DNA of 64,000 nucleotides, from positions 144,788-208,787 of the forward strand of contig NZ_CALNWY010000005.1 of assembly GCF_940807255.1 (NCBI RefSeq), read 5' to 3'. Numbering within the stretch: the first letter of the stretch is position 1; every line of letters begins with the position of its first letter. The notes beneath the pieces were generated by a model. That model did no database searches, was not told where the DNA came from, and worked only from the letters and a program-made list of their open reading frames with translations. Of the stretch, positions 17,797 through 27,234 are shown one piece after another. The position numbers and the translations under genes were made by a program. The stretch comes from Mixta sp. Marseille-Q2659 (GTDB taxonomy: Bacteria > Pseudomonadota > Gammaproteobacteria > Enterobacterales > Enterobacteriaceae).

Positions 17797-18107
17797 CCGA
17801 AAAAGTCAATCGCCAGGGGGTATTCATAGCGCCTGGCTGAACCGGATCGCTCGCCAGCCGCTGTCGCAGGCGAAAAATTACCCTCAGGAAAAATCTTGCT
17901 TAAGTCGTTTAGTTAAGATCATTTCGCCTGTAATCCTCTGAAAAATTCGTCATTCTTGCCGATATGAATGAAAAGCTCGCGTCCGATCGCATCAGGTCGG
18001 GCGGACCGATAAGTTTTTCTTTAGCGTAGCGCCGACCCGCCAGCCGCACGACGTTGCGATACCCAACCCACCCAGATCGCTATTCCAGGCAGCAACGGAG
18101 TAACCTG
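17797..18107. other. Intergenic region before the GGDEF-EAL gene
   Basis: 311 bases between two same-strand genes. A short stem GCCAGG (17812-17817) / CCTGGC (17832-17837) may end the upstream transcript. The rest should hold the promoter of the next gene; no convincing boxes were fixed. The reading frame of the next gene extends back to 18054, but the family-like sequence begins at 18108. Confidence 0.4.
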
Positions 18108-20954
18108 ATGATCGAGAATTCAGACACACTTTATCGGCTACTGGTGCAGAGCGTGGTCGATTACGCGATTTATATGATCCATCCCGACGGCACCATTGCT
18201 AACTGGAACGCAGGCGCACAGCAGATAAAAGGCTATCAGCCAGAAGAAATTATCGGCAAAAGCGTCGCGCTTTTTTACAGCGAAACCGATCAGCGCAAAG
18301 GCGTACCGGCCAAAAACCTGGCGCTAGCCGTCAGTCAGGGGCGCTTCGAGACGGAAGGCTGGCGCTACCGTAAAGATGGCAGCACATTCTGGGCGCACGT
18401 GGTGATCGATGCCGTATACGCCGATAACGGCGCACCGCTGGGATTTGCCGTGATTACCCGCGATTGCACTCGCCAGCAGGCGCTGTTGGCGCAGCAGCGC
18501 GAACAGGAGAAAAAATTCCGTCTGCTGGTGGAGGGCGTCACCGATTACGCGATCTATATGCTCGATCTGGACGGGCTGGTGATGAACTGGAACGTCGGCG
18601 CGCAGCACACCAAAGGCTACAGCGCCGAAGAGATTGTCGGCAAACATTTCTCTCTCTTTTACAGCCTGCAAGAGCGCATGGCCTATATCCCGGAAAAGAA
18701 TCTACAGACCGCGTTTCGCACCGGTCGCTTTGAGGATGAAGGCTGGCGCTATCGCAAAGATGGCAGCGCCTTTTGGGCGCACGTGATCATCGATGCAATT
18801 CACGACGATAACGGCAAGCTGATTGGCTACGCCAAAATTACCCGCGACTGCACTGAACAACGCGAGCTACAGCGACAACGGCGGGCAGAGGAGGAGAAAT
18901 TCCGCCTGCTGGTGGAGAGCGTTACCGATTACGCGATCTATATGCTCGATCCGCGCGGCCATGTAGTGAACTGGAACGCGGGCGCTCAGCGCGCCAAAGG
19001 CTATAGCGCGCAGGAGATCCTCGGCCAGCATTTTTCACTGTTTTACAGCGCGCAGGATCGGCAGGCCAAAATGCCGGAAACTAATCTGAATATCGCCCGT
19101 ACCACCGGCCGTTTTGAGGATCAGGGCTGGCGCTATCGTAAAGACGGCAGCGCCTTCTGGGCGCACGTGGTGATCGATGCGATCCATGATGACGGCGGTC
19201 GGCTGGTTGGCTATGCCAAAATTACCCGCGATGTGACCGAACGACGCGAATATGAGCAGCAGATCCTGCGGGCGCGCGATCTGGCGGAAGCGCAGAGCGA
19301 TCGCATGACCTCAATGTCGCGCTTTCTCGATACCATTATCAGCAGCATTCCCTCTTGCGTGCTGGTGGAGGACGCAGTTTCACGCGAGATCCTGCTGGTC
19401 AACCGCAAGGCCGAGCAGCTGTTTGGCCTCGAAAAAAACAGCATGCACGGTAAAAAGCTGCATGATTGCTTACCGCCGGAGCTGAGCGACTATTTTAATG
19501 CGCTGGCTGATACGGCATTGCGCAACGAAGGCATTCATCAGAGCGAACGCCAGCTTCTTACCGCCAGCGGCGAGCGCATTCTGCATACCCGCGCGGCGAC
19601 GGTGCGCGGCGGCGATGCCCGCACGCAATATGTCATGCTGATTGTGGATGACGTTACCGATCAGCGCGCCGCCGACGCCCGTATTCACCATATGGCGCAT
19701 CACGATTACCTCACCAGCCTGCCGAACCGCATTCTGTTTCGCCAGCGGCTGAACGATGCGCTGCGCCAGGGCGCGCTGCACGATCGGCAAACCGCGGCGC
19801 TCTGTCTTGATTTGGATAATTTCAAACATGTGAACGATGCGCTGGGGCATCAAATGGGCGACGAGCTGTTGCGTGCCATCGCCAAGCGCCTGCGTGCGGT
19901 GCTGCGTGAACAGGATACGCTGGCGCGCATCGGCGGCGATGAGTTCGCCATCGTGCTGCCGGGCCTGAACCATACGCAGGAGGCAAGCATGGTGGCACAG
20001 CGGCTTATCGAGGCGGTGCGTCCGCCGGTCAATGTGGAAGGGCACAATCTGTCGGTAGGCACCAGCATCGGCATCGCCTTCGCCGACGATGCGCTCTCTT
20101 CGCCGGAGCAGCTGCTGCGCTGCGCCGATATGGCGCTCTATGAAGCCAAGCGTAATGGCCGCAACCGTTACGAATATTTTACGCCGGAGATGGATGCCCA
20201 GGCGCGCACGCGCCGCTGTATGGAAAACGATCTGCGCGAGGCGATTACCGAAAACCAATTGCGGCTTTACTATCAGCCAATCACTAACAGCGATCAGAAA
20301 GCGATTATCGGCTATGAAGCGCTGATGCGCTGGCATCATCCTTCAAAAGGGCTGATTATGCCGGGCGAGTTTATCCCGCTGGCGGAGGAGACCGGCCTGA
20401 TTCACAGCCTGGGCGCGTGGGCGCTTTATGAAGCCTGCCGCGAGGCGCAAAGCTGGCCCAACGGCCAGACGGTCTCGGTCAATCTCTCTCCGGTTCAGTT
20501 TAAAAACAGTTCGCTGGTCTCGGTGGTGGAAGGGGCGCTGCGTGAGTCGGGGCTGGAACCGGGAAGGCTGGAAGTAGAGATTACCGAATCGGTGATGCTG
20601 GACGATACGCTCGGCAATATCCGCACGCTGCAAAGCCTGAAGGCGTTGGGCGTGCTGATTGCGCTGGATGATTTCGGCACCGGCTATTCTTCGCTCAGCT
20701 ATCTGCGATCTTTCCCGTTCGATAAGATTAAAATCGACCGATCCTTTATCAACGATATGCACGACAGCCGCGAGGCGCTGGCGATTATTCGCGCCATTAC
20801 CGGCATGAGTCGCAGTTTAGATATTCAGATTACGGCGGAAGGCGTGGAGAATCGCGAGCAGTTTGATCAGTTGAAAGAGGAAGGCTGTACCCTGTTCCAG
20901 GGCTATCTCTTTGGCCGACCGCAGCCTTCTGAATTGCGGTTAACGATGCTTTAA
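18108..20954 (+). CDS. Triple-PAS GGDEF-EAL cyclic-di-GMP enzyme
   Basis: 948 residues, no membrane segment, so cytoplasmic. Domains: three very similar PAS/PAC units at about 8-122, 138-252 and 267-380, each with YAIYM, NWNxGAQ, KGY, LFYS and GWRYRKDGS-FWAH; a fourth, diverged PAS at about 400-520; GGDEF 525-690; EAL 705-945. Catalytic signatures look intact: GGDEF at 609-613, the inhibitory I-site RxxD (REQD 600-603), EAL at 737-739, EITES and DDFGTG at 854-859. It could therefore make and degrade c-di-GMP; which activity wins is not decidable. Start ATG 18108 has ACGGAG seven bases upstream. It stands alone with a strong hairpin after the stop. Confidence 0.92.
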   Translation: MIENSDTLYRLLVQSVVDYAIYMIHPDGTIANWNAGAQQIKGYQPEEIIGKSVALFYSETDQRKGVPAKNLALAVSQGRFETEGWRYRKDGSTFWAHVVIDAVYADNGAPLGFAVITRDCTRQQALLAQQREQEKKFRLLVEGVTDYAIYMLDLDGLVMNWNVGAQHTKGYSAEEIVGKHFSLFYSLQERMAYIPEKNLQTAFRTGRFEDEGWRYRKDGSAFWAHVIIDAIHDDNGKLIGYAKITRDCTEQRELQRQRRAEEEKFRLLVESVTDYAIYMLDPRGHVVNWNAGAQRAKGYSAQEILGQHFSLFYSAQDRQAKMPETNLNIARTTGRFEDQGWRYRKDGSAFWAHVVIDAIHDDGGRLVGYAKITRDVTERREYEQQILRARDLAEAQSDRMTSMSRFLDTIISSIPSCVLVEDAVSREILLVNRKAEQLFGLEKNSMHGKKLHDCLPPELSDYFNALADTALRNEGIHQSERQLLTASGERILHTRAATVRGGDARTQYVMLIVDDVTDQRAADARIHHMAHHDYLTSLPNRILFRQRLNDALRQGALHDRQTAALCLDLDNFKHVNDALGHQMGDELLRAIAKRLRAVLREQDTLARIGGDEFAIVLPGLNHTQEASMVAQRLIEAVRPPVNVEGHNLSVGTSIGIAFADDALSSPEQLLRCADMALYEAKRNGRNRYEYFTPEMDAQARTRRCMENDLREAITENQLRLYYQPITNSDQKAIIGYEALMRWHHPSKGLIMPGEFIPLAEETGLIHSLGAWALYEACREAQSWPNGQTVSVNLSPVQFKNSSLVSVVEGALRESGLEPGRLEVEITESVMLDDTLGNIRTLQSLKALGVLIALDDFGTGYSSLSYLRSFPFDKIKIDRSFINDMHDSREALAIIRAITGMSRSLDIQITAEGVENREQFDQLKEEGCTLFQGYLFGRPQPSELRLTML

Positions 20955-20960
20955 AAGCGC

Positions 20961-20986
20961 TTCCGGCGCGTTGCCGCGCGCCGGAA
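20961..20986. terminator. Terminator after GGDEF-EAL gene
   Basis: TTCCGGCGCG (20961-20970), loop TTGCCG, CGCGCCGGAA (20977-20986), followed by TCGTTT. A perfect 10-bp GC-rich stem just after the stop and before the convergent ftnA. Confidence 0.7.
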
Positions 20987-21055
20987 TCGTTTAGCTGGAA
21001 TCATCTTATTCAGACAGCCGGAACCGCGATTACCCCGCTGCCCACATCGCCAGCA

Positions 21056-21568
21056 TCAGGCCGTCGGGCCGTGGCTTTCGCCATCCATTTTCGCCAGATC
21101 TTTATCGATAAAGAACAGGCCCTTGCCGCTGTTGCCCACCAGCGCCAGCTTATCCAGCACCGATTTAAACAGCTTCTCTTCTTCATGCTGCTCGGCTACA
21201 TACCATTGCAGGAAATGGAAGGTGGAATAGTCCTGCGTCGTCATCGCCGCATGGGCCAGCTCGTTGATTTTGCGAGTGATCAGCTGCTCATGCTCATAGG
21301 TCTGTTCAAATACGTCAGCCAGCGAATTAAACGCCACCGGCGGCGCGGCGATGCTGCCTAATACCGGCATGGCGCCCGTATCGCTGAGATAATCAAACAG
21401 GCGCTGCATATGCTCCATCTCTTCACGCGAATGGGATTTCAAAAACGCCGCCGCGCCTTCAAAACCTTTGTCGCTGCACCAGGCGCTCATTTGCAGATAG
21501 AGATTGGCGGAATAGAACTCCAGATTTAGCTGCTCGTTTAACCGAGCGGTCATTTCATTGGTCAGCAT
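21056..21568 (-). CDS. ftnA: Non-haem ferritin
   Basis: 170 residues. FtnA assembles into a 24-mer cage that oxidises Fe2+ and stores ferric iron. Ferroxidase-centre residues are visible: E in [23 protein letters not shown] in [17 protein letters not shown], and [14 protein letters not shown]. Length and sequence match enterobacterial FtnA. The ATG at 21568 has an AAGGAATCG ribosome-binding site. Single-gene unit, divergent from the PBP2 paralogue. Confidence 0.95.
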   Translation of the reverse strand: MLTNEMTARLNEQLNLEFYSANLYLQMSAWCSDKGFEGAAAFLKSHSREEMEHMQRLFDYLSDTGAMPVLGSIAAPPVAFNSLADVFEQTYEHEQLITRKINELAHAAMTTQDYSTFHFLQWYVAEQHEEEKLFKSVLDKLALVGNSGKGLFFIDKDLAKMDGESHGPTA

Positions 21569-21893
21569 AGCGATTCCTTATAAACATGGCAGGTGAAAGA
21601 TCCTGTGGTGGATTATGCAGCAAAGTTTTTTAAAGGAATACGCTTTTTTATCCCTTTTTGCTATTTAATTAACTGATTTTAAAGATAATTAATTCAATTC
21701 CTGAATGAGGTTAATTCGCATTTTTACCTGCGTTTTCATTACAAATAGCCGCCTTTATAATGATTTCAGTAGGTTATCTGTTACATCTTTAACAAATGTC
21801 ACACTTTAGGCCGCCTGTATGCATCTTTCGGCTGGTCTGGGCAGGTAGCCTCTTTATCATGGTCGGCAAAATGAGAATGATATTATTTATTAA
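21569..21893. other. AT-rich divergent region, ftnA / PBP2 paralogue
   Basis: 325 bases, AT-rich in the middle (21640-21760), with the promoters of two divergent genes. Immediately before the PBP2 ATG there is no proper Shine-Dalgarno sequence; instead a 12-codon frame (21859-21897) runs into the ATG, listed separately. Confidence 0.45.
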
Positions 21894-21897
21894 ATGA
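21859..21897 (+). CDS. Candidate 12-residue leader ORF overlapping the PBP2 start
   Basis: ATG 21859 reads MVGKMRMILFIK and stops at TGA 21895-21897, which overlaps the PBP2 ATG (21894-21896) as ATGA. The PBP2 start lacks a ribosome-binding site, so coupling by re-initiation is plausible. The leader's own site (AGGT, 21843-21846) is weak and far, hence low confidence. Confidence 0.25.
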   Translation: MVGKMRMILFIK

Positions 21898-23801
21898 AGA
21901 TTCGTGATTTTGCCGCTGAAGAAAAACTTTTTACCTGGCGCGCCTCGATCGCCTTTGTGCTGGTCGTGGTTTGCTTCACCCTCCTGGTGATTAATCTCTG
22001 GCATCTGCAGGTAGAGCAGCATAGCTATTATCAGACGCGATCCGATCGTAACGACATCAAAATGATCCCGATCGCGCCCCGGCGCGGCATTATTTACGAT
22101 CGTAACGGCATTGCGCTGGTGAAAAATATTACCTGGTATGACGTCACGGTGATGCCTTACAAAGTGAAAAATATGCAGGCGATGCTCCAGGCGTTAACGC
22201 CGGTGATCGCGCTTACGCCGGAGGAGATCGCCGATTTTCGTCAGGCGCTGAAGCAAAGCAGCCGCTATCGTCCCGTAGTGCTAAAAAGCGAACTAAGTGA
22301 GGAGCAGATGGCGCGCTTTGCGGTAAATCAGTACCGCTTCGAAGGCGTCGAGATCGACAGCTACCAGGATCGGCAATATCCCTACGGCGCGGCGTTGGCG
22401 CACGTTGTCGGCTACGTATCGAAAATCAACGATCGGGATTATCAGCGCCTGAGCGAGGCGGGCGCGGCGGAGAACTACGCCGCTGACCATAACATCGGCA
22501 AGCAGGGCATCGAAGGCTATTACGAGTCGCTGCTGCACGGCAAAACCGGCTATCAGGAAGTCGAGGTGGATAATCATGGCCGTATCGTGCGGGTGCTGAA
22601 AGAGGTGCCGCCAGTAGCCGGAAAAAACCTTTACCTGACGATCGATCTGCATCTGCAACAATATGTGGAGAGCCTGCTAAAAGGGCAACGCGCGGCGGTA
22701 CTGATTGAAGATCCGCATGACGGCGCGGTATTAGCAATGGTTTCCAGCCCCAGTTACGATCCCAATCCGTTTGTGAAGGGCATCAGCTACAAGGCTTATC
22801 AGCAGCTGCTGAAAAACAAGGATTTGCCGCTGATTAACCGCGTAACCCAGGGGCTTTATCCGCCCGCCTCAACGGTCAAACCCTATATGGCGATGTCGGC
22901 GCTGCTGAGCGGCGTGATTACGCCACAAACCACCTTTTACGGCGCGCCGACCTGGACGCTGCCCGGCACCAAACGGCGCTATCGCGACTGGAAAAAAAGC
23001 GGTCATGGCATGCTGGACGTTACCAAAGCGATTGAGGAGTCCGCCGACACCTTTTTCTATCAGGTGGCGTTTGAGATGGGCATCGATCGTATTCATCAAA
23101 TGCTGAGCCAGTTCGGTTACGGCAAATCGACCGGCATCGATCTGAACGAGGAGTACAACGGCCTGCTGCCGGATCGCGACTGGAAGCGGAGGGTGCATAA
23201 ACGCGCCTGGTATCAGGGGGATACGGTGTCGGTCGGCATCGGCCAGGGTTACTGGATCGCCACGCCAATTCAGATGGTGCAGGCACTGGACGCCTTAATT
23301 AATAACGGGCGCGTGGTAACGCCGCATCTGCTGTATGCCGCCCGGCGCGGCAAAGAGGTAACGCGCTGGCAGCCGCAAAAGCCGCAGCCGCAGATTGCCG
23401 ACGCGAAGTCACCTTACTGGGCACTGGTGCGGCGCGCTATGTTCGGCATGGCTAACGAGCCGAACGGCACCGGCTATAAATATTTCCACACTGCGCTTTA
23501 CGGCATCGCAGCCAAAAGCGGAACGTCGCAGGTGTTCAGTCTGAAGCAGAATGAGGTGTATAACGCAAAAATGATCCCGGTGCGCCTGCGCGATCATGTG
23601 TTTTATACCGCTTTTGCGCCTTATCACGATCCGAAGGTGGCAATGGCGCTGATTCTGGAGAACGGCGGCAGCGAGGGCGTGGTGGCGGCGCCGGTGGTCA
23701 GGCAAATTCTTGATCATATCTTCCTGCCGGATCAAGAGGGGCAGGGCGCGACGGATAAGCCGACGGCGAAGCAGGCGGCAGGCGTTTTGCCCGCCGCCTG
23801 A
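21894..23801 (+). CDS. Penicillin-binding protein 2 paralogue (class B transpeptidase)
   Basis: 635 residues: one N-terminal membrane anchor (about 16-38), a PBP dimerisation domain (MIPIAPRRGIIYDRNG), then the transpeptidase with S326-T-V-K329 (nucleophile in PPASTVKPY), S383-A-D385 and K541-S-G-T544, all intact. Close to E. coli PBP2 (MrdA) over its whole length but not in the rlmH-mrdA-mrdB-rlpA setting: no RodA-type gene is near. It is therefore probably a second PBP2, like PBP2SAL of Salmonella, which elongates the wall in acidic conditions. It crosslinks peptidoglycan on the periplasmic side. It is a single-gene unit; its start has no good ribosome-binding site. Confidence 0.88.
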   Translation: MKIRDFAAEEKLFTWRASIAFVLVVVCFTLLVINLWHLQVEQHSYYQTRSDRNDIKMIPIAPRRGIIYDRNGIALVKNITWYDVTVMPYKVKNMQAMLQALTPVIALTPEEIADFRQALKQSSRYRPVVLKSELSEEQMARFAVNQYRFEGVEIDSYQDRQYPYGAALAHVVGYVSKINDRDYQRLSEAGAAENYAADHNIGKQGIEGYYESLLHGKTGYQEVEVDNHGRIVRVLKEVPPVAGKNLYLTIDLHLQQYVESLLKGQRAAVLIEDPHDGAVLAMVSSPSYDPNPFVKGISYKAYQQLLKNKDLPLINRVTQGLYPPASTVKPYMAMSALLSGVITPQTTFYGAPTWTLPGTKRRYRDWKKSGHGMLDVTKAIEESADTFFYQVAFEMGIDRIHQMLSQFGYGKSTGIDLNEEYNGLLPDRDWKRRVHKRAWYQGDTVSVGIGQGYWIATPIQMVQALDALINNGRVVTPHLLYAARRGKEVTRWQPQKPQPQIADAKSPYWALVRRAMFGMANEPNGTGYKYFHTALYGIAAKSGTSQVFSLKQNEVYNAKMIPVRLRDHVFYTAFAPYHDPKVAMALILENGGSEGVVAAPVVRQILDHIFLPDQEGQGATDKPTAKQAAGVLPAA

Positions 23802-23811
23802 AAAGAGGGTA

Positions 23812-23839
23812 ACGGCGACGCCTGTTTCAGCGTCGCCGT
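23812..23839. terminator. Bidirectional hairpin between convergent genes
   Basis: ACGGCGACGC (23812-23821), loop of 8, GCGTCGCCGT (23830-23839): a perfect 10-bp stem filling the short gap between the PBP2 paralogue and the chemoreceptor gene. Confidence 0.65.
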
Positions 23840-23846
23840 CCAGCCT

Positions 23847-25166
23847 TTACTCCTCTTTAAGCGCGTCAGCGATATGACTGATGGCGCTGACTACTTCAGC
23901 GGCGCTGTCACGTATTTCCATAATGACTTCGCCCGCTTCCTGCGCCAGCTCTACGCCCCGATCGGCGCGCTGAAGGTTGGTCTCAATGCCGTTTAGCGCT
24001 TTCCCCGCCAGCTGATGGTTATCCCTGACCATCTTTTCAATTTCGCTGGTCGCCTGGTTAATATTCGCCGCCAGCGAACGCACTTCGTTCGCCACTACCG
24101 CAAAACTGCGGCCGTGGGCCCCGGCGCGCGCGGCTTCAATGGCGGCGTTCAGCGCCAGCAGGTTGGTCTGGCTGGCGATATTGCGGATGGTTTCCACAAT
24201 CATGCCGATTTGATCCGACTGCGCGCTCAGGCTGGAGATATCGCCGGAGATGCCGTGCAGTTCGCCCGCCAGCGCATTGATATTCAGCACGCTGTTTTCT
24301 ACCACGCTGGCACCGATGCGCGTACTTTCATTGGTACGCAGCGCGATCTCATAAGCCTGCGTCGCCGCCTCGCGCTCCAGCTGGTTTTTTTCCACCTGCG
24401 CGGTGACGTTGGAAGCGAACTTCACGATTTTACAGAGCTGGCCCTCTTCATCGAACACCGGGTTATAGGTAGCGCGTAGCCAGAGCGTGCGGCCCTGTTT
24501 ATCGATGCGATGAAACTGGCCGGAAATAAAATCGCCCTGGTTCAGCTTGTGCCAGAAGTCGCTATATTCGCGGCTGTTGCGCAGCTCCGGCGTACAGAAC
24601 ATGCGATGATGCTGACCAATCACTTCCTCTTCACGATAGCCGGTCGCCTGTAAAAAGTTGGCGTTCGCCTTCAGCACTTCGCCTTTTAAGTTAAACGAGA
24701 TAACCGCCATAGAACGATCGATAGCGGTGGTCATTGCGCGCTGTTGCTGGGCATCAAGAACATGTGCGGTAATATCGGATGCCAGCTTAATGATTTTGAC
24801 TACGTTGCCGCTGCGATCGCGCACCGGCACGTAGTTGGCTTCCAGCCAGACAGGATTGCGCTGTTTATCCAGCCGCAGGAACTTATTACTGAAGCTTTCG
24901 CCGCGCTGTAGCCTTTGCCAGAAGGCCTGATACTTTGGCAAGTGGATCAGCTCCTCTGGACAAAACATGCGGTGATGCTGACCGACGATCTCATCAAGAC
25001 GATAGCCCATACGCTGCAGAAACAGATTGTTCGCAGTAAGGATGGTGCCGTCAGGCTTAAACTCGATCATGGCAATAGCGCCTTTTAGCGACGCCAGCGT
25101 AGCCGATGAATCACGCCGCGAGAAGACGAAGCGTGAGGCGATTCCTGATGTAACAGAACTGAACAT
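23847..25166 (-). CDS. Soluble PAS-PAS methyl-accepting chemotaxis protein, BdlA-like
   Basis: 439 residues with no membrane segment. Two PAS domains at about 28-135 and 148-255 share [12 protein letters not shown] and a conserved W/F-rich strand; the MCP signalling domain follows (about 270-439) with the hairpin-tip motif [20 protein letters not shown]. The architecture PAS-PAS-MCP without transmembrane helices matches Pseudomonas BdlA, which drives biofilm dispersal with c-di-GMP enzymes, and related Aer-type sensors. The C-terminus stops soon after the signalling helix, with no CheR/CheB tether. Single-gene unit; the GGDEF-EAL gene lies 3 kb away. Confidence 0.87.
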   Translation of the reverse strand: MFSSVTSGIASRFVFSRRDSSATLASLKGAIAMIEFKPDGTILTANNLFLQRMGYRLDEIVGQHHRMFCPEELIHLPKYQAFWQRLQRGESFSNKFLRLDKQRNPVWLEANYVPVRDRSGNVVKIIKLASDITAHVLDAQQQRAMTTAIDRSMAVISFNLKGEVLKANANFLQATGYREEEVIGQHHRMFCTPELRNSREYSDFWHKLNQGDFISGQFHRIDKQGRTLWLRATYNPVFDEEGQLCKIVKFASNVTAQVEKNQLEREAATQAYEIALRTNESTRIGASVVENSVLNINALAGELHGISGDISSLSAQSDQIGMIVETIRNIASQTNLLALNAAIEAARAGAHGRSFAVVANEVRSLAANINQATSEIEKMVRDNHQLAGKALNGIETNLQRADRGVELAQEAGEVIMEIRDSAAEVVSAISHIADALKEE

Positions 25167-25358
25167 GGTGAACCTTTATTATGTTATGAGTTTCATCAGG
25201 GGTTATCGGCCTGGCTGGTTAATAGTTCAACGACAGAAGGCGTATACGGCGGCTTTTTCAGCGAGGTTTTGTCTATTGCTGCAAAAGAGCGCAATCAAAC
25301 TTTTTTCATCGAAAAGCATTTGACGACAATGCGCCTTTACGGTTTAATGCGCCCCGTT

Positions 25359-25434
25359 GCCCGGATAGCTCAGTCGGTAGAGCAGGGGATTGAAAATCCC
25401 CGTGTCCTTGGTTCGATTCCGAGTCCGGGCACCA
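25359..25434 (+). tRNA. tRNA-Phe (GAA)
   Basis: A 76-base cloverleaf: acceptor GCCCGGA (25359-25365) pairs with TCCGGGC (25424-25430), D-arm GCTC/GAGC, anticodon stem GGGGA/TCCCC around TTGAAAA with anticodon GAA at 25392-25394, T-arm with GGTTCGATTCC, and an encoded CCA end. By eye it is the same as E. coli tRNA-Phe. tRNA-Phe genes are frequent integration sites for islands, which fits the accessory genes that follow it. Confidence 0.98.
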
Positions 25435-25445
25435 CTTCTTCCAAA

Positions 25446-25471
25446 CCCTCGCTGAAAAGCGGGGGTTTTTT
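25446..25471 (+). terminator. Terminator of tRNA-Phe
   Basis: CCCTCGCT (25446-25453), loop GAAA, AGCGGGGG (25458-25465), with one T-G pair, followed by six Ts (25466-25471). A textbook intrinsic terminator 12 bases after the tRNA. Confidence 0.9.
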
Positions 25472-25676
25472 GCTTTGTGGCTTAGGGAGATTTCTGGTCC
25501 GCTGGCAGCTTCTCTTATCTTTAATTACGTCTACTGATGTCAAAAGTGCAGGGAAAAGGCCAACAAGTGTCTGCACCGGAGTGCTGCTCTCTCGGGCTTT
25601 GAATAAAAAAATGAAACCGTAAGCTATTGATAGGATGGTTTTAAGTCGGTAACATCCGCTCTTTCGGATAAAGAAA

Positions 25677-26297
25677 ATGTCTGTCACCGATTCACTTCTC
25701 GCTTTCTCCCTGGCTGCGCTATTACTGACTCTCACTCCCGGTCTTGATACGGCACTCATTCTTCGAACTGCATGCGCTGAAGGCGGTAAAAAAGCGTTTC
25801 AGGTCGCGCTGGGAATTGATACCGGCTATTTCATCTGGGGGGCGCTCGTCGCGCTGGGCCTGGGCGCTATTCTGGCCGTTTCTGAGCTTGCTTATTCCAT
25901 TCTGAAATTTTGCGGAGCGGCCTGGCTGGCCTGGCTGGGTTTACGGCTGCTGGTGCGTCCCCGCTCGTCATTCAGTCAGAACAATGACACTCTTGCTTCA
26001 CACAGAGGTTGGTTTATAAAAGGGATGCCTGGAAATGTACTTAATCCAAAAATGGGCATTTTCTATATGTCATTTCTGCCTCAGTTCATACCAGCCGGGC
26101 ATTCGCCCTTAATCTGGACATTTATACTTGTCAGCATCCATATTTTGATCGGAACCCTGTGGTCCATCACGCTTATTATGTCCACGCATTTTGCATCCGG
26201 CATTCTTAAAAAAAGCCGTGTCATCAAGGCAATGGATCGTGCAACAGGAGGTCTTTTTTTATGCTTTGCAGCCAAACTTGCTTTCAGCACCCGATAA
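25677..26297 (+). CDS. LysE/RhtB-family amino acid exporter
   Basis: 206 residues with six hydrophobic segments. The family signature is visible at the start (LLLTLTPGLDTALILRTACA) and in the middle (GMPGNVLNPKMGIFYMSFLPQF, given in parts: GNVLNPKM, FYMSFLPQF). Such inner-membrane proteins export amino acids or homoserine lactones by proton exchange; the substrate is unknown. It is the first gene after tRNA-Phe, with only a weak ribosome-binding site (GGATAAAG). Confidence 0.88.
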   Translation: MSVTDSLLAFSLAALLLTLTPGLDTALILRTACAEGGKKAFQVALGIDTGYFIWGALVALGLGAILAVSELAYSILKFCGAAWLAWLGLRLLVRPRSSFSQNNDTLASHRGWFIKGMPGNVLNPKMGIFYMSFLPQFIPAGHSPLIWTFILVSIHILIGTLWSITLIMSTHFASGILKKSRVIKAMDRATGGLFLCFAAKLAFSTR

Positions 26298-26396
26298 TTT
26301 GTTAAGGCAAAATTACCCGGGCTGAACGTCGCCCAGGTACTGGATTAACGTTATCAACGTCCGCTTCTGGCGGCCACTCATCTGATGAGCGCAGCG

Positions 26397-26424
26397 ATGT
26401 CTGCTTTAGGCGAGGAGCGGACAT
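26397..26424. repeat. Dispersed palindromic repeat, copy 1
   Basis: ATGTCTGCT (26397-26405), centre TTAGGCGAGG, AGCGGACAT (26416-26424), one wobble pair. A half copy (GTCCGCTTCTGGC) precedes it at 26359-26371. Related palindromes lie at 28184-28209 and 34852-34879, always beside accessory genes. Confidence 0.6.
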
Positions 26425-26493
26425 TCACGTCACCCAGAAATAATCATTTGCCGGAAACGCGTTAAGGATAAAGAGTGTAAATACCAGAAGCGC

Positions 26494-26976
26494 TTAGTTT
26501 TCAAGCGCGGCAAGGATGACGGCTTCTATTTTCTCGGGGGGCGTGATCGGTGCAAAACGCTTGAGGGGTTTGCCGTCGCGTCCGATCAGAAACTTAGTAA
26601 AATTCCATTTGATTCGCCCGCCCAGCACGCCGGGCAATTCTTCCTTCAGATAACGAAATACCGGGTGCGTTAAGGCGCCGTTAACCTCCACTTTCTCGAA
26701 CATCGGGAAGCTCACACCATAATTAATATGGCAGGTCTGCGCGATTTCGTTAGCACCGCCGGGTTCCTGCTTACCGAACTGGTTGCAGGGAAAGCCAAGC
26801 ACCACCAGACCCTGAGCGGCGTACTTCCTGTAGAGCGACTCAAGGCCTGCGTATTGTGGCGTAAATCCACATTGGCTGGCGGTATTGACCACGAGAACCA
26901 GCCTGCCAGCGTAGTCGGCCATAGCGACAGGCTGGCCACTCAGGCTGGTGGCAGTAAATTGATGAAAAGTGGTCAT
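26494..26976 (-). CDS. Glutathione peroxidase-family thiol peroxidase
   Basis: 160 residues. Signature NTASQCGFTPQYAGLESLY has an active-site cysteine, not selenocysteine; then LVVLGFPCNQFGKQEPG, and the third conserved motif KWNFTKFLIGRDG. These enzymes reduce organic hydroperoxides in the cytoplasm (BtuE and related), often with thioredoxin rather than glutathione. ATG 26976 is preceded by GAGGA; the longer frame to 27048 is not family-like. Single-gene unit. Confidence 0.92.
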   Translation of the reverse strand: MTTFHQFTATSLSGQPVAMADYAGRLVLVVNTASQCGFTPQYAGLESLYRKYAAQGLVVLGFPCNQFGKQEPGGANEIAQTCHINYGVSFPMFEKVEVNGALTHPVFRYLKEELPGVLGGRIKWNFTKFLIGRDGKPLKRFAPITPPEKIEAVILAALEN

Positions 26977-27234
26977 ATCGAAATCCTCAGCGTTACTCAC
27001 ATCGCAGATTCGTTGTGTAATGTACTTTGACTGATTTCCGTATGCCACGCAATAAAGGCAAATTTGCAGTCCAGCACGCCAGTGGTTAGTAAGAATAAAC
27101 TGGGATATGAATATTTTTCCATCTATCTCTCTTCTAAAGAAAAAGAGAGTGCTGCCGATAGATGTTATTTATACGATTTCTCCGCCTGTTTTCATAAAAT
27201 AAAAAATTAATGCAAGCGTAATAAGGGTTTTACA

